From Aplectana chamaeleonis (taxonomy: Eukaryota; Nematoda; Chromadorea; Rhabditida; Cosmocercidae): a DNA stretch of 64,000 nt. The translations under genes and the position numbers were made by a program. Below are positions 1-9,108 of this stretch, piece after piece. Within the stretch, counting starts at the first letter, position 1; every line of letters starts with the position of its first letter. Where the stretch lies: positions 245,532 to 309,531 of the forward strand of contig JAPDOI010000694.1 in the NCBI GenBank assembly GCA_029168955.1. Direction: 5' to 3'. The notes under the pieces are model-generated. The model made no database searches, was not told the origin of the DNA, and saw only the letters and a program-made list of their open reading frames with translations.

Positions 1-275
1 CAGAAAATGGTTTGGACCACTTCCTGCCGCGGCGAGGAACGGCGATATCCATCGATCCAAACTCGCTTCTTAACTCCTTTGTGATATCGATCTTCTGGAT
101 GCATACTTTTGTTAAAATTTAAGCTCAAATTGAGAGAAAATGATTGGGTAATATTTGATACACAATATTTGATAGCGTGCAATTCTCTGGGTTGATCCCT
201 GCTTTGGTTTTTTGAAATTCAGATCCAATTTTTCTTTTTTTTTTTGCTCCAACGTAGCCCAGTGATGATATCTAT
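1..275. other. unassigned, AT-rich left edge
   Basis: No gene was recognised. The stretch includes a T-rich run near 230-245. It lies directly upstream of the LTR-retrotransposon tail and is probably internal sequence of that element, cut by the window edge, but no conserved protein motif is visible. Confidence 0.3.
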
Positions 276-464
276 ATGCAACTACCCAGTGATGATCCCT
301 ACGATGCCGCTACACAGGGTAACGATGAGCAACCCAGTACGAGTCGCGCAACTCCAGGGGTAGTTGAAAGGCGAGCTCGAAAACCGCGAGCAGTTGGGTT
401 TGCTCCAGTTACGTTACGAAGATCAACCCGAAAGCGCCGCAAACCAAAGCGCTACGAACTTTAG
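276..464 (+). pseudogene. C-terminal tail of an LTR-retrotransposon polyprotein
   Basis: The frame gives 62 residues ending in TAG at 462-464. It is rich in S, P and basic residues, and its last part (RRSTRKRRKPKRYEL) resembles the basic tail that closes many Ty3/gypsy-type polyproteins. A polypurine tract and an LTR follow within 60 bases, which is the order expected at the 3' end of such an element. The same frame has a stop at 255-257, so the preceding integrase part is either spliced, broken or off the window. The assignment rests mostly on position next to the LTR; the residues alone are only suggestive. Confidence 0.5.
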
Positions 465-508
465 TCGGTTGATAACAAATTGGTTCTCCTCACCGTAGAA
501 CGCCTCTT

Positions 509-519
509 AAAAGGGGAGG
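509..519 (+). other. polypurine tract of the LTR element
   Basis: The purine run AAAAGGGGAGG lies immediately before the TG that opens the LTR. In LTR retrotransposons this run primes plus-strand DNA synthesis, so its position fixes the LTR start. Confidence 0.65.
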
Positions 520-625
520 TGTTGTGATGGGAGATCAAACATCAGTTGATTTATCGACTGATCACCATGTGGGTGGGTTTTGACCTAGGCGCGGAAACCG
601 GCCAATCACAGACCACCCACCGCGC

Positions 626-633
626 TATATAAA
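626..633 (+). promoter_or_regulatory. TATA box inside the LTR
   Basis: TATATAAA sits about 107 bases into the LTR, downstream of GC-rich sequence, as in a typical U3 promoter. Confidence 0.6.
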
Positions 634-827
634 CCCCTGCCGCCGCACTGTTACAGATCCAATTGGGATTCGTCTACCACTACCACTCCGTTCCTGCACC
701 GCCACTACACGACGCCTCGACGTCAAGCCACCACTACGACGCCGAGCAGCCAACCACTCGCCTCACTACTCACTGCTATTCTTGCTGTACCGTTTTGGCC
801 TAGCCACCTGCGTTGTGGCACCTTTTG

Positions 828-833
828 AATAAA
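828..833 (+). terminator. polyadenylation signal of the LTR
   Basis: AATAAA lies 33 bases before the LTR end, which fits the R/U5 poly(A) signal of a retroelement. Confidence 0.6.
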
Positions 834-962
834 CTTTTGCACGCCGTTTGTGTCCCGTACACAACAAAATCTATTTAACCAGGTTGGTTCTGGCTTATTT
901 CTCTGCTATTTGTGTCTTCCAGAAAACATTTGTGAGCTCATGCTCGGTTTTATCTAGATTTT

Positions 963-1157
963 GGTGCTATCGCAGCGGGGGGGGGGTGCATTCTGGCGTG
1001 ATGCACTTTGCCACGCCCATTTTACCGTGCCACGTTGAATTTGAGTACCAGCCCGGGGTTTCCCTTTTCTGCCAAAACCAGGGGAGTCGTTGCGGCACGA
1101 AAAAATGGGCATGGCGAAGTGCGATACCACTGTGTCCCCCCCCGCTGCGATGGCACC
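963..1157. mobile_element. MITE family A, copy 1 (foldback)
   Basis: This 195-bp element opens with GGTGCTATCGCAG and ends with CTGCGATGGCACC. The two halves are inverted copies of each other: the left arm has a G-run then a GTGCACTTTGCCACGCCCAT-type block, and the right arm has the complement followed by a C-run. It has no coding capacity; reading frames across it are shadows of the palindrome. Four more related copies lie within 5 kb. The transposase type is unknown. Confidence 0.75.
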
Positions 1158-1283
1158 TAAATTTTTTGGTCAAGTTTGTGTTCTTGGTATGAATTTCAGG
1201 CTGATCCTTCATGTGTAGATAAGCGCGCTCCAGTGTCGAATTTTATCACTCAGGCAGAAATGGGAACCCAACTGGGCAACGTC

Positions 1284-1690
1284 ATCTCAGAACCTGGTAC
1301 CGGGCGACCCGTCGCTGCTCGTCCGGGTCGACCGAAATGGTGAATCGGGTCGCGAGAAAATTTGTTCATTGTAGATTAGTCGTCCGTAACGTACATTCAC
1401 ACGCAAATTCGCTGCCCCGGGAAGGCAATTTTCGTCATCCGGGTGGGTGGTAACAATCAAAGGGTTAGCGGGTCGCCCGGAAAGGTTGGCGGGTCGCCCG
1501 GAACGGACCTGGCCCCGATTTTGAGTGTCCGGGTGGCCCGAAATGCAGTTTTTCTGCACCGGGAAAGCCGGAACGAAGTTCTGAGTACGGACGACTAATC
1601 TAAAATGTACAAATTTTCTCGCGACCCGATTCACCATTTCGGGCGACCCGGACGAGCAGCGACGGGTCGCCCGGTACCAGGTTCTGAGAT
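1284..1690. mobile_element. 407-bp foldback element with 105-bp inverted arms
   Basis: The left arm 1284-1388 and right arm 1586-1690 are nearly perfect inverted copies (ATCTCAGAACC at the left end, GGTTCTGAGAT at the right end). The centre has two tandem copies of a GGTCGCCCGGAA-type block. No protein is encoded. It is a non-autonomous DNA-transposon-like element of unknown superfamily. Confidence 0.75.
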
Positions 1691-2347
1691 AGTCACTCAC
1701 CGATTGCATAGAAGCGGGGGCCAGTGACGCCGAGGTGCGAGGGTGCTCAGACCAGTGATGACGAGTCAACGCGCCCGGTTCTGCCCCCTCCTCTACTTGG
1801 ATGCGCTCTATCGATTACCTAGAGTCTAAATCGGGTCCATCACCCGGTAAGAGTGTGGACCCTCTCACAAAACTTGAGCTATGGGTAGAGATCCAGCGTG
1901 TGTTCCTTCCATGCCCTATAGATTGACATGGGAACCCGTCGCTTTCATGATCCAAGGACTTGAGCGAGTGCAAGTCCACTTGACCACTGCAGCCGGCGGC
2001 GCAGTATCTCTATGCAAAATTGTGCGCCGTATATGGCGCTGGTTTGATTGAGGATTCAATGTGCAATGGCTAGAGGTTGCCCGGGTCATAAGGAACTGCG
2101 TTTCGAATCTCGATTAGGCTGACCGGGTGGTGAAAACTGAGCTCCGCCCCCAAAACCTGTCGGGGACACAACCGGTCACTATGATTTGCACTGAATTGCA
2201 CCTAAAAAGTGACCGGTTGAGTGACCATTTTCTGCCTGAGCACTGGCGCGCTTTCAAGACCGCGTCGCGTTGACATCATGACGCCGCTGCGGCGCTCCGT
2301 TCATTTTCTGACTGCGTTTACACTTCTTCTCTTACCTTTTACAGTGT
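1691..2347. other. no gene seen; one short hairpin
   Basis: The sequence is mixed and non-coding in appearance. A 12-bp inverted pair, CAACCGGTCACT at 2170-2181 and AGTGACCGGTTG at 2207-2218, forms a compact hairpin. A stretch around 2067-2111 has weak resemblance to tRNA A and B boxes but no cloverleaf could be drawn. Confidence 0.4.
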
Positions 2348-2553
2348 ATATAGTGGAGTCCACCAAGTGTCTCATTTATTTATCAGTGAGAAGCGGTCGG
2401 CTGGGGATCAATGTGCATGAATCCCATACCAGCGCGCTCGACACCGATTGAGCGAGAGCGGTTGTGCTGCAACGAGTTTCATGTTCATTGATCTCCAATC
2501 GACCGCTTCCCATTGATAAGTAAATGAGACACTCTTGGTGGACTCCACTATAT
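2348..2553. mobile_element. MITE family B, copy 1
   Basis: The 206-bp palindrome has about 75-bp inverted arms: ATATAGTGGAGTCCACC at the left end and its complement at the right end. The arms share a GATCAATGTGCATGAA / TTCATGTTCATTGATC core. The flanking TATA could be the target-site duplication, which would fit a TA-targeting element, but it overlaps the palindrome so this is not certain. No protein is encoded. Confidence 0.7.
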
Positions 2554-2609
2554 GTAGGTAGTCCACTAAATGTTGCTCACCTACATATCGATTAATTAGA
2601 AGCGGTTGG

Positions 2610-2771
2610 GGTGCTGTGTGGGATGGGGGGTGGGGGGTACTGTTGTATCGCACTTGTCCACGCCCATTTTTCCGTTCCACAATGACTCCTGATTTTGGCA
2701 GAGGAGGGAAACCCCGGGTAGGTGCTCAAATTCAGTGCGGCACGGTGAAATGGGAGTGGCCAAGTGCACCG
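2610..2771. mobile_element. MITE family A, copy 2 (right end lost)
   Basis: It shares the G-run, the TATCGCACTTGTCCACGCCC block and its inverted partner GTGGCCAAGTGCAC with copy 1. The outer right terminus is missing and replaced by the GC-rich segment that starts at 2773. Confidence 0.55.
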
Positions 2772-2772
2772 C

Positions 2773-2874
2773 GCCGCAATGCATCTGAACGCTTGCCACC
2801 CTCCTCGGCTGCAGCTGATTGGTCGGCGGGCATCGGCTGCGTGCGGCGCGCGTCGCTGCTGGCGCATTGCCAAC
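2773..2874 (+). repeat. GC-rich repeat, inverted partner at 3813-3920
   Basis: This segment matches the reverse complement of 3813-3920 at very high identity by eye, including CTGCAGCTGATTGGTCGGCG and the GCGTGCGGCGCGCGTCGC block. The two copies are about 940 bases apart and could be arms of one larger element or two insertions in opposite orientation. Confidence 0.65.
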
Positions 2875-3812
2875 GTCGTCGTTTCGAAAGCTCCCATCGC
2901 GTCCATTCTACGACTTTGTTAAGAAATGAGGAAACATACACAAGTATGTGAGTGAGCCTCATTTGTATACTAAAGCAATGAATAGGATGCATAACAAACA
3001 GAAGTGGGAGGGGTGTAAGGAAGTGAAACCATTTGGCAAATCGTTTCCACGAATCACATCTTTGCCTACTGGATCATACATCCTTGTCTACTGGATATAT
3101 GGACTAAGATACATGCTGCTATGCTCAAGACGTCCTTTTGCTACGACTCACATCTTAAGGAGTAGGAAATTGAGAAAACTTTTCAGAGGTACTGAACGCT
3201 GAACTATAGGTGCCCTAGGCACAACTTTTAGAAACTGCCGCCAAAATGCAACATCCCTCATTAGGCTGGATTCTGTGCACAGAGTTTTGCACCTTCGCCC
3301 CCCCCCCTTCCTCCAATCCTACCAATGGGTTAGTCTGCCACCGAGGAAACTGTGCGTGAAGAGCTTTTTCCTGAAGACGATGATAGAATAACATCGGTAC
3401 TGATGTACATCTCTTGCTGGGAGGAGACTATCAGCCCATTTTATCGCCGTTGGCCTATCACGTCAGCATTTGCTGGTCCTGTGATAGGTCAGCGGCAGTA
3501 AATAGAATCATAACATCTCGCTGGACAACAAAACTGCCACTGAAATGAAAAAATGTGATCTGCTCGTGTGGTATTGGAAAGGCTTATTCTCCAATCATTA
3601 GAATTCTATTAACGTTGTGTGATTATGTCGTTTTCATTCCTATTCACTCCTGAAATAATTTAGCTAGGTGTGTTCGCCTATTCTCCCTGTTGTATTCATC
3701 CTGTTGCTTCAATTACAATAGCTTACAGTTGATCCCGTTCATGAAATTGAATCAGGGTCAGAATTCGGGCGAAAACTTCAGAGCCATTGGATGACAAGCG
3801 ATGACGGCTGTG
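2875..3812. other. no gene seen; hairpin at 3442-3502
   Basis: Nothing coding was recognised. Around 3442-3502 the pair TATCGCCGTTGGCCTATCAC and GTGATAGGTCAGCGGCAGTA forms an imperfect hairpin. A C-run is present at 3298-3307. Confidence 0.4.
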
Positions 3813-3920
3813 GCGTTGGCAATGCGCCAGCCAGACGCGACGCGCGCCGCACGCAGCCGATGCCCGCCGACCAATCAGCTGCAGCCGAGGAGGGTGGCAA
3901 GCGTTCAGATCGCCGCAATG
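3813..3920 (-). repeat. inverted copy of the 2773-2874 repeat
   Basis: Same repeat as 2773-2874 in opposite orientation, followed by a C-run and CTCCCCATTCCACAT, which mirrors the sequence outside the left copy. Confidence 0.65.
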
Positions 3921-3947
3921 CCCCCCCCCCTCCCCATTCCACATAGT

Positions 3948-4074
3948 ACCGCGGTTGGTTGGAGTTCAATGTACATGAAACTCATTGCAGCACAACGGCA
4001 CCAGCTCAACCGGTGGCGATCGTGTTGCTACGCAATGCATGCATATTGATCCTCTGCCGACTGCTTCTCATTCG
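3948..4074. mobile_element. MITE family B, copy 2 (outer ends lost)
   Basis: The stretch is related to the inner part of the element at 2348-2553, including the pair GTTCAATGTACATGAA and GCATGCATATTGATCCTC. The long outer arms of copy 1 are not recognisable here. Confidence 0.5.
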
Positions 4075-4347
4075 GTAAACTGCACTGTACACCTTTTTTC
4101 TGCAGAAAATGATCCTTCCAAGTAATTGTCTACATCTTGGGCACTCGCAGCTAACCGTCACGGCGGCTGCGGGGTGTAACTCGTCCATGTGTGCAGGGTG
4201 TTAATGGATTTCGGGGAGAGGTATTGAAACCACCGGGAGGGTGAAATTCGCATGTGCGTGTGGGAGCCTATCACTTCAAAATAAAAGGGAATCCCAATTT
4301 GGGTTGCATATCCGTGCTGTAAAATGGACGAGTTGAACGAGTTGTTA

Positions 4348-4628
4348 AGCGCCTTTCACAGTCTGCCGGACGACGCCGTCCGATACGTTATAAGATAGGA
4401 CTGCGGCGTCGGTGAGGCCCGCACTGCGCTATCGGCCGACCGACGTCGCAGTGCGGTGAAATCATTGACACGACGTCGGAGCAAGTTATGACGGGTCAAC
4501 ACGTGTTGGTTTCGCCTTACATTCTGCACTGAAGAGTCGGAACTGACGGTTGTTCACCGCAGCTTCCCTCGCACTGCGGCACTCTTGCAACGTGTCGGAC
4601 GGCGTCGTCCGGCAGACTGAAAAACGCT
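4348..4628. mobile_element. 281-bp MITE with TTA target duplication
   Basis: The arms (about 4348-4390 and 4588-4628) both contain CAGTCTGCCGGACGACGCCG, or its complement, next to AGCG termini. TTA flanks both sides (4345-4347 and 4629-4631). A 3-bp TTA/TWA duplication is typical of PIF/Harbinger elements, so that superfamily is the best guess. No protein is encoded. Confidence 0.6.
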
Positions 4629-4631
4629 TTA

Positions 4632-4860
4632 GTCACCTCTTAAAAACACAACCTTAACCCATTTCCTTGAGAAAGGACCTAAGTCAGGCCCCTGTTTTCA
4701 GGAAGGTTAGGCTAAACCCAAAACACGTTTGCGCATTTGGACGGGTTTAGGTGCACACAAATGAGGAAAAGCATGAATTAAACCCCCCCCCCCCCGCAAC
4801 CGCCGTGATGGTTAGCTTCGTGTATCTTGGGCATCATGTTTCACCAAAGTGACTCATTTC
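4632..4860. other. no gene seen; long C-run
   Basis: Non-coding in appearance. A run of about 14 C near 4783-4796 is the only notable feature. Confidence 0.4.
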
Positions 4861-5043
4861 GGTGCTTTCGTGGCAAGGGAGGGGGCACGTGGCCATCGCA
4901 CTCGGCCACACCCATTTTTCCGTGCTGCCGCGAAATTTGAACACCACCTGAGTTTTACTTCCCTTCCGAAATTGGGAAAGTCGTTCCGGCACGGAAAAAT
5001 GGGCTTGGTCAAGTGCCCCCCCCCCCACTGCTGCGATAGCAAC
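4861..5043. mobile_element. MITE family A, copy 3
   Basis: Left end GGTGCTTTCGTGG, right end CTGCGATAGCAAC. The internal block GCACTCGGCCACACCCATTT and its inverted partner, plus the terminal C-run, match copies 1 and 4. It is more diverged at the termini. Confidence 0.65.
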
Positions 5044-5127
5044 ATCATTTCAACAAAGCTGAACGCAGACGTTTTCCAAGCATTCCCGCCGTTCAGCCGT
5101 TGTCTGCTTGTTTTCATAAAAAAATCT

Positions 5128-5321
5128 GGTGCTATCTCAGCAAGGGGGTGGGGAGGAACTGTAGTATCGCGTTTAGCCACGCCCATGTTTCGTGCCGCCG
5201 CGCAATTTGAACACCGTTCCGGGTTTTCCTCCCCTTCCAAGATGAGGAGAATCGTTCCGGCTCAAAAAATTGGGCGCGGCCAAGTGCGATACCATAGTTC
5301 CTCCCCAACTGCGATGGCACC
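5128..5321. mobile_element. MITE family A, copy 4
   Basis: A 194-bp palindrome from GGTGCTATCTCAG to CTGCGATGGCACC, almost the same length as copy 1. Both arms carry the TATCGC...GCCACGCCCAT block. It is only 84 bases from copy 3 in the same repeat nest. Confidence 0.7.
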
Positions 5322-5461
5322 AAAAAACTAAAGAAACAATCTGGGTCCCTTATATATCTTCGTTCCCCTTTTCCAGCATGATTATTAGTGGCGTACGCGT
5401 CGCAACAACGGTTGCCCACAGCTGCGAAGCGGACTTTACCTCCGATAACGACAGTTGTTTC

Positions 5462-5652
5462 GGTGCTATCGCAAACGTGATGGGGGAAGCACTTTTGTAA
5501 ACGGGCTCCGCCGCCCAGTTGCCGCGCGCGCCGCAACGGTCCTCCTAAATTTGGAAAGGGAGGAATTCCCCGGGTATTGCGCGGCATTAGGGAAAATGGG
5601 CGAGTTCAAATGCGATACCATAGTGCCCCCCCCCCCCTTCTGCGATAGCACC
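5462..5652. mobile_element. MITE family A, copy 5
   Basis: A 191-bp element from GGTGCTATCGCAAACG to CTGCGATAGCACC. The right arm keeps the AAATGCGATACCATAGTG and C-run block; the left arm is more diverged than in copies 1 and 4. Confidence 0.65.
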
Positions 5653-5980
5653 CAAGCTGCCAGAAGGAGGATCTTGAGGGAATGCGCGCGCCGCTGCCGC
5701 ACGTGTTACCTCCACTTTTGAGTTGAATTCCCCTGCTTCCATTAAAATCACAAAGTATAGTACGTGACATTCAATTGGGAAGCCTCACTCCGGGCGCGAA
5801 ATCATTAGATCGATAGCCATCTTCTCTCCATGTTCCCGCCGAGCGGCGACGCGACTTCCTCTTGAAATGCACCGCCCATAAAGCTCGAATCAGATAATAC
5901 TTTTCGAGATGTCTGTGCCTCTTGACCGATTAAGGCGTTAAAATTCATGTGTTTCCTGCAAGGCTACAATCGACGTCGGT
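5653..5980. other. no gene seen
   Basis: Unassigned sequence between the MITE nest and the LINE. No conserved frame or clear repeat was recognised. Confidence 0.4.
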
Positions 5981-6625
5981 CCTCTTCTTCTTCTTTGCAG
6001 CCACATTGAGGGTTTTGTCATAGGTTGAGAAACTGGGCGACCAGTAACGGATTCGTCCATAAGTCCATTACGGTCAGCGTGGTGGGTCTCTCCGGACATT
6101 TGAAAAGGTGTGCAGTATCATGGCCGAGGCAGCCTCAGTCCGGGCAAACATCTGATTTGCTGCTGTCTGTTTTGCTGACGTAGGACATAAGCATGGTAGA
6201 ATGACCACAGCGCAGCGATGCCAGGGTGCACCTGGCCCTTCTTCCGAGTTCGGATGTGCAGACTTGGGGCGGCACTACCCCCAATATGGGATCAATGGCC
6301 GCCTTTTCCAGATGGCACCGTACGAACTGAGTATGCTCGTCGCGCAACAGACGGAGTCGTTCTTGCTGTGAGTCGTGCCGTCTTTGCAGATTGACTTTGC
6401 TGGGAGCATCGGCGAATGGCTTTCTGACGCCTCTCTCTCTGACGGGGTTTAGCACTCTCCAAGACGGGAGATTTGGTTGTTTGACAATGTTGATGAAAAG
6501 TTGTTGGGCCTGGAGCTGACAGTGCTCCCTTACTGGTAATAAGCGGGTCTCAGAATGCAAGTGATCGACAGGGGAACTTCTTGCACATCCGGTGGCGATT
6601 CGAAGAGCTGCATTCTGTATGCGTT
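5981..6625 (-). mobile_element. LINE family A, 3' end (inverted half), reverse-transcriptase C-terminus
   Basis: On the minus strand the frame reads RIQNAALRIATGCARSS, then DHLHSETRLLPVREHCQLQ, and later CTLASLRCGHS. These blocks are typical of the region after the reverse-transcriptase domain in APE-type non-LTR elements. The frame stops after SDVCPD at about 6135, and frame-shifted remnants of the cysteine-rich end (LFKCPERPTTLT, LWTNPLLVAQFL) continue to about 6025. The 3' end is an (AAG)n run, seen as CTTCTTCTTCTTT on the plus strand at 5983-5996. The element is broken by stops and frameshifts. Its cut end at 6625 touches the intact 5' end of the next half. Confidence 0.75.
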
Positions 6626-8940
6626 GATGTCGTACGTTCGTGCCGTGGCAGTGTGGAGGAAAGAAGATCGCCTCCGTGCAAACCGACGTCATCCCCTCCA
6701 CAAAGAGGGTTTTTGTCATGGGAGAGGTGCTGGCCGGCCGCAGCTCTCCTTCGGATTCTCCTGCAAAGGGCCGGCGTGGAGAGGAATCCTGGACCCGCTC
6801 AGAAGTATCTATGCGCCACGTGCGGCAATGATGTTAACTGGAGACATACCAGCGTCCAGTGCCGGATGCCAAAGGTGGGTGCACTTCTCCTGTTCGGGTC
6901 TGTTCTGTGAGGCATCATAACTCATCTTTTCGTTGTGTATTATGCTCCTCACCTTCCAACTCAGATTCCTCTATCTCAAATCGCCCCCCTTTCCATTGTG
7001 CATATCAATCTAAACGGCCTTCGTGCCAAGCTTTCTGAACTCTCTCTCTTTGCACGTACTTACCATCCAGACGTGATCATGGTTCAAGAAACCAAGCTCT
7101 CTCCATCCCCTACCTATCCTCATCCCAATATCCCAGGCTATACTTCTTACCATGCTCCAAGGTCATCTCTCGGCGGAGGAGTTTCTACATTCGTTCTATA
7201 CTCACTTCCCTCACACCTCATTCCCAGCACCCCCACGGACGGTACTCTCGAGTACCTCCCAATCCATCTCCCCTAAAAACACCCCTTTCTCTTTTCAACA
7301 TATACGTTCCACCTACAACTTCATGCCCTTCATCTTACAGTCCTATCCCACTTCTCAAGCAGCTGAGCGACTGCTCCCTCTCATCCTCAGTCGTTTTCGC
7401 GCGGGCGAGGATTTCAACGCTTTACATCACACCTTTTGCTCTTCTCTCGGTCACTGATGATAGAGGAAATGTCGTTGAAGAATGGGGGCAGATGAGTGCG
7501 ACCTGGCCATTTTAAACGATGATCAGCCCACTCGTCTCCCTGCCAACGGCCGATCTTCTAGCCCAGACATATCTCTTGTCTCATGTCCAACCTTTCTAGC
7601 TGCTGCTCATGGGTCTACCTCGACGACTTTGCCAAGTGACCATGTTCCTGTCTTCGCACATCCACATCGATCTATTCAATTCTCTCGCTCCCTTTTCTGG
7701 TGTTCGCCAACGTTCTTATCTTAATTTAGAAGCCGAGCAGACTGGCGCCTGTTCAGTGAAGTTGCGCTTCGCCTATCGGCAGATTACCCGTGGAGATGGA
7801 AGCGTGCACCAGAAGAAGTGCCATCTATCTGACTCCAATCCGCAAGGCCATGAATGCGGGCTATTCCTATCGTGGTCGCAGCCGTCAAGACGTTCTGATC
7901 CAAATGTCAACAGAGACATCCTCGACAAAATTAGTACGAGAGATGCGGGGAGAGCGAAGGTTAATCATCTGGACCCCGTGGTTTTGCTGAGCTTGACAGT
8001 GAGATCAAAAAGGATTTGAAGACAGACTTAAGAAAGAAAGAGTGGGAGAAGTTCACCGGGCAGTTGGATTTTAAGACGGACCAAAGTGCAGCTACTTGGG
8101 AAGGTTTTACGGATAGCTTTCAGGTAAAAGCTCACCCGCCACCGTCTCCACAATAGAATTCGACAACGGTGTATTCAAATCAAGGAAAGGAAGCCGCTTA
8201 TGCGCTCGGGGAAAAGTTTTTCATCACCAGTGCGCTGAACGAGGTCCGCAGAATAGAGTGACTGTAAGAGAGCTGTGCCACTTCCGCTTATGAAGCACGG
8301 CCAGAAGCGTTTACTACGACGCAAAGTTGAGAAGATTACAAAGGAAATAGTCGTGAACTCTAGAGCTATTGGTCCTGATGGGATATGTCCTGGGCTGTCT
8401 TGAAGAAGATACCCGCACTGACTTACTACCGCTTCTCACCTGATGTGATAAACTCCTCGTTCAGGTCGTGTACTATCCCGCAGAATTGGAAGACGGCAAA
8501 CGTCGTTCCGCTGCCCAAGCCTGGCAAAGTGCTCCCAGAAGCTTCCAGTCAAGGGATTTCGGCCCATTAGCTTGTTGTCTTCTTTTGCTAGAGTAGCTGA
8601 AAAGCTGATCGTCAAGGACCTGGCTGAGCATAACGAGAGACAGGTGTTTCAGCATGGACTCAGAAGACTGCATTCCACTGGATCTCACTAAGGCTTTCGA
8701 CGCAGTGAATCTTGGTATCTTATCAAACAACTTACTGGAGTCATCAGTCCCGCCATGGCAAAAGCGCTGGATAGCTGCATTCACTAAGGGAAGGCGAAGC
8801 TTAACGTGCTTAGAGCCCTGGGCGGTACTTCATGGGGTAGTAGCAAAGAAACCATTATTACAACGTCGGTCGCTATCCTATGCTAATGTATGCTCAAATG
8901 CAAGCCAGGAATTTCTGTGCATGTCACAGTTGAGGCCCAA
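6626..8940 (+). mobile_element. LINE family A, 5' half: zinc finger, APE endonuclease, partial RT
   Basis: The 5' boundary at 6626 is set by comparison with the copy at 11228, where homology starts at the same GATGTCGTACG. In order: a 2A-like AGVERNPGP (6770-6796), a PHD-like cysteine finger split by a frameshift (CATCGND, then CQRWVHFSCSGL), and an APE endonuclease start with INLNGLRAKL and MVQETKL (about 6977-7270). Then come endonuclease end blocks with SPDISLVSC and SDHVPVF (7482-7690), a linker, and RT blocks including VVPLPKPGK, FRPISLLSS and LDLTKAFDAV (8385-8790). The YADD catalytic region is deleted at about 8800. Many frameshifts make this a dead copy. Confidence 0.75.
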
Positions 8941-8983
8941 CCTTAAGCCGCATCGCCTTGGTGGTGCCGCCGGGTTTTTTTTT

Positions 8984-9108
8984 AGTGCGTCTTAAGGCAT
9001 TTTTCATAGTCCTCACGCGCGGGATGAGCGTTGGACTCGTGCCGCGCTGTGAAAAGTCCAACGCTCTTCCCGCGCGTGAGGACTATGAAAAATGCCTTAA
9101 GACGCACT
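8984..9108. repeat. 125-bp near-perfect hairpin
   Basis: The arms 8984-9037 and 9055-9108 are 54 bases each and differ at only one position, with a 17-base loop. The ends read AGTGCGTCTTAAGG and CCTTAAGACGCACT. A run of nine T precedes the left arm. It has no coding capacity; a very young foldback element or a long hairpin RNA source are both possible. Confidence 0.85.

Larger units (their letters stand above)
520..866 (+). mobile_element. 3' LTR of a Ty3/gypsy-like retrotransposon
   Basis: The LTR is 347 bp. It starts with TGTTGTG (520-526) and ends with the exact inverted complement CACAACA (860-866). It contains a TATA box at 626-633 and a polyadenylation signal at 828-833, in the order expected for U3-R-U5. 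A polypurine tract precedes it and a polyprotein tail lies upstream, so this is the 3' LTR of an element whose body runs off the left edge. No second LTR is in the window, so the target-site duplication cannot be checked. Ty3/gypsy rather than BEL is a guess from the tail sequence. Confidence 0.75.

Noticed and set aside
967..1212. Small proteins on both strands in the 1-5.7 kb region
   Set aside because: They follow the arms of the foldback elements, so similar peptides appear on both strands. They are palindrome shadows.
2040..2120. tRNA or tRNA-derived SINE
   Set aside because: A- and B-box-like words are present (TGGCTAGAGG, GTTTCGAATC), but no cloverleaf or other copy could be recognised.
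6581..6910. Independent small zinc-finger gene
   Set aside because: The finger is the N-terminal part of LINE family A, because the same order recurs at 11228 onward and an endonuclease follows.
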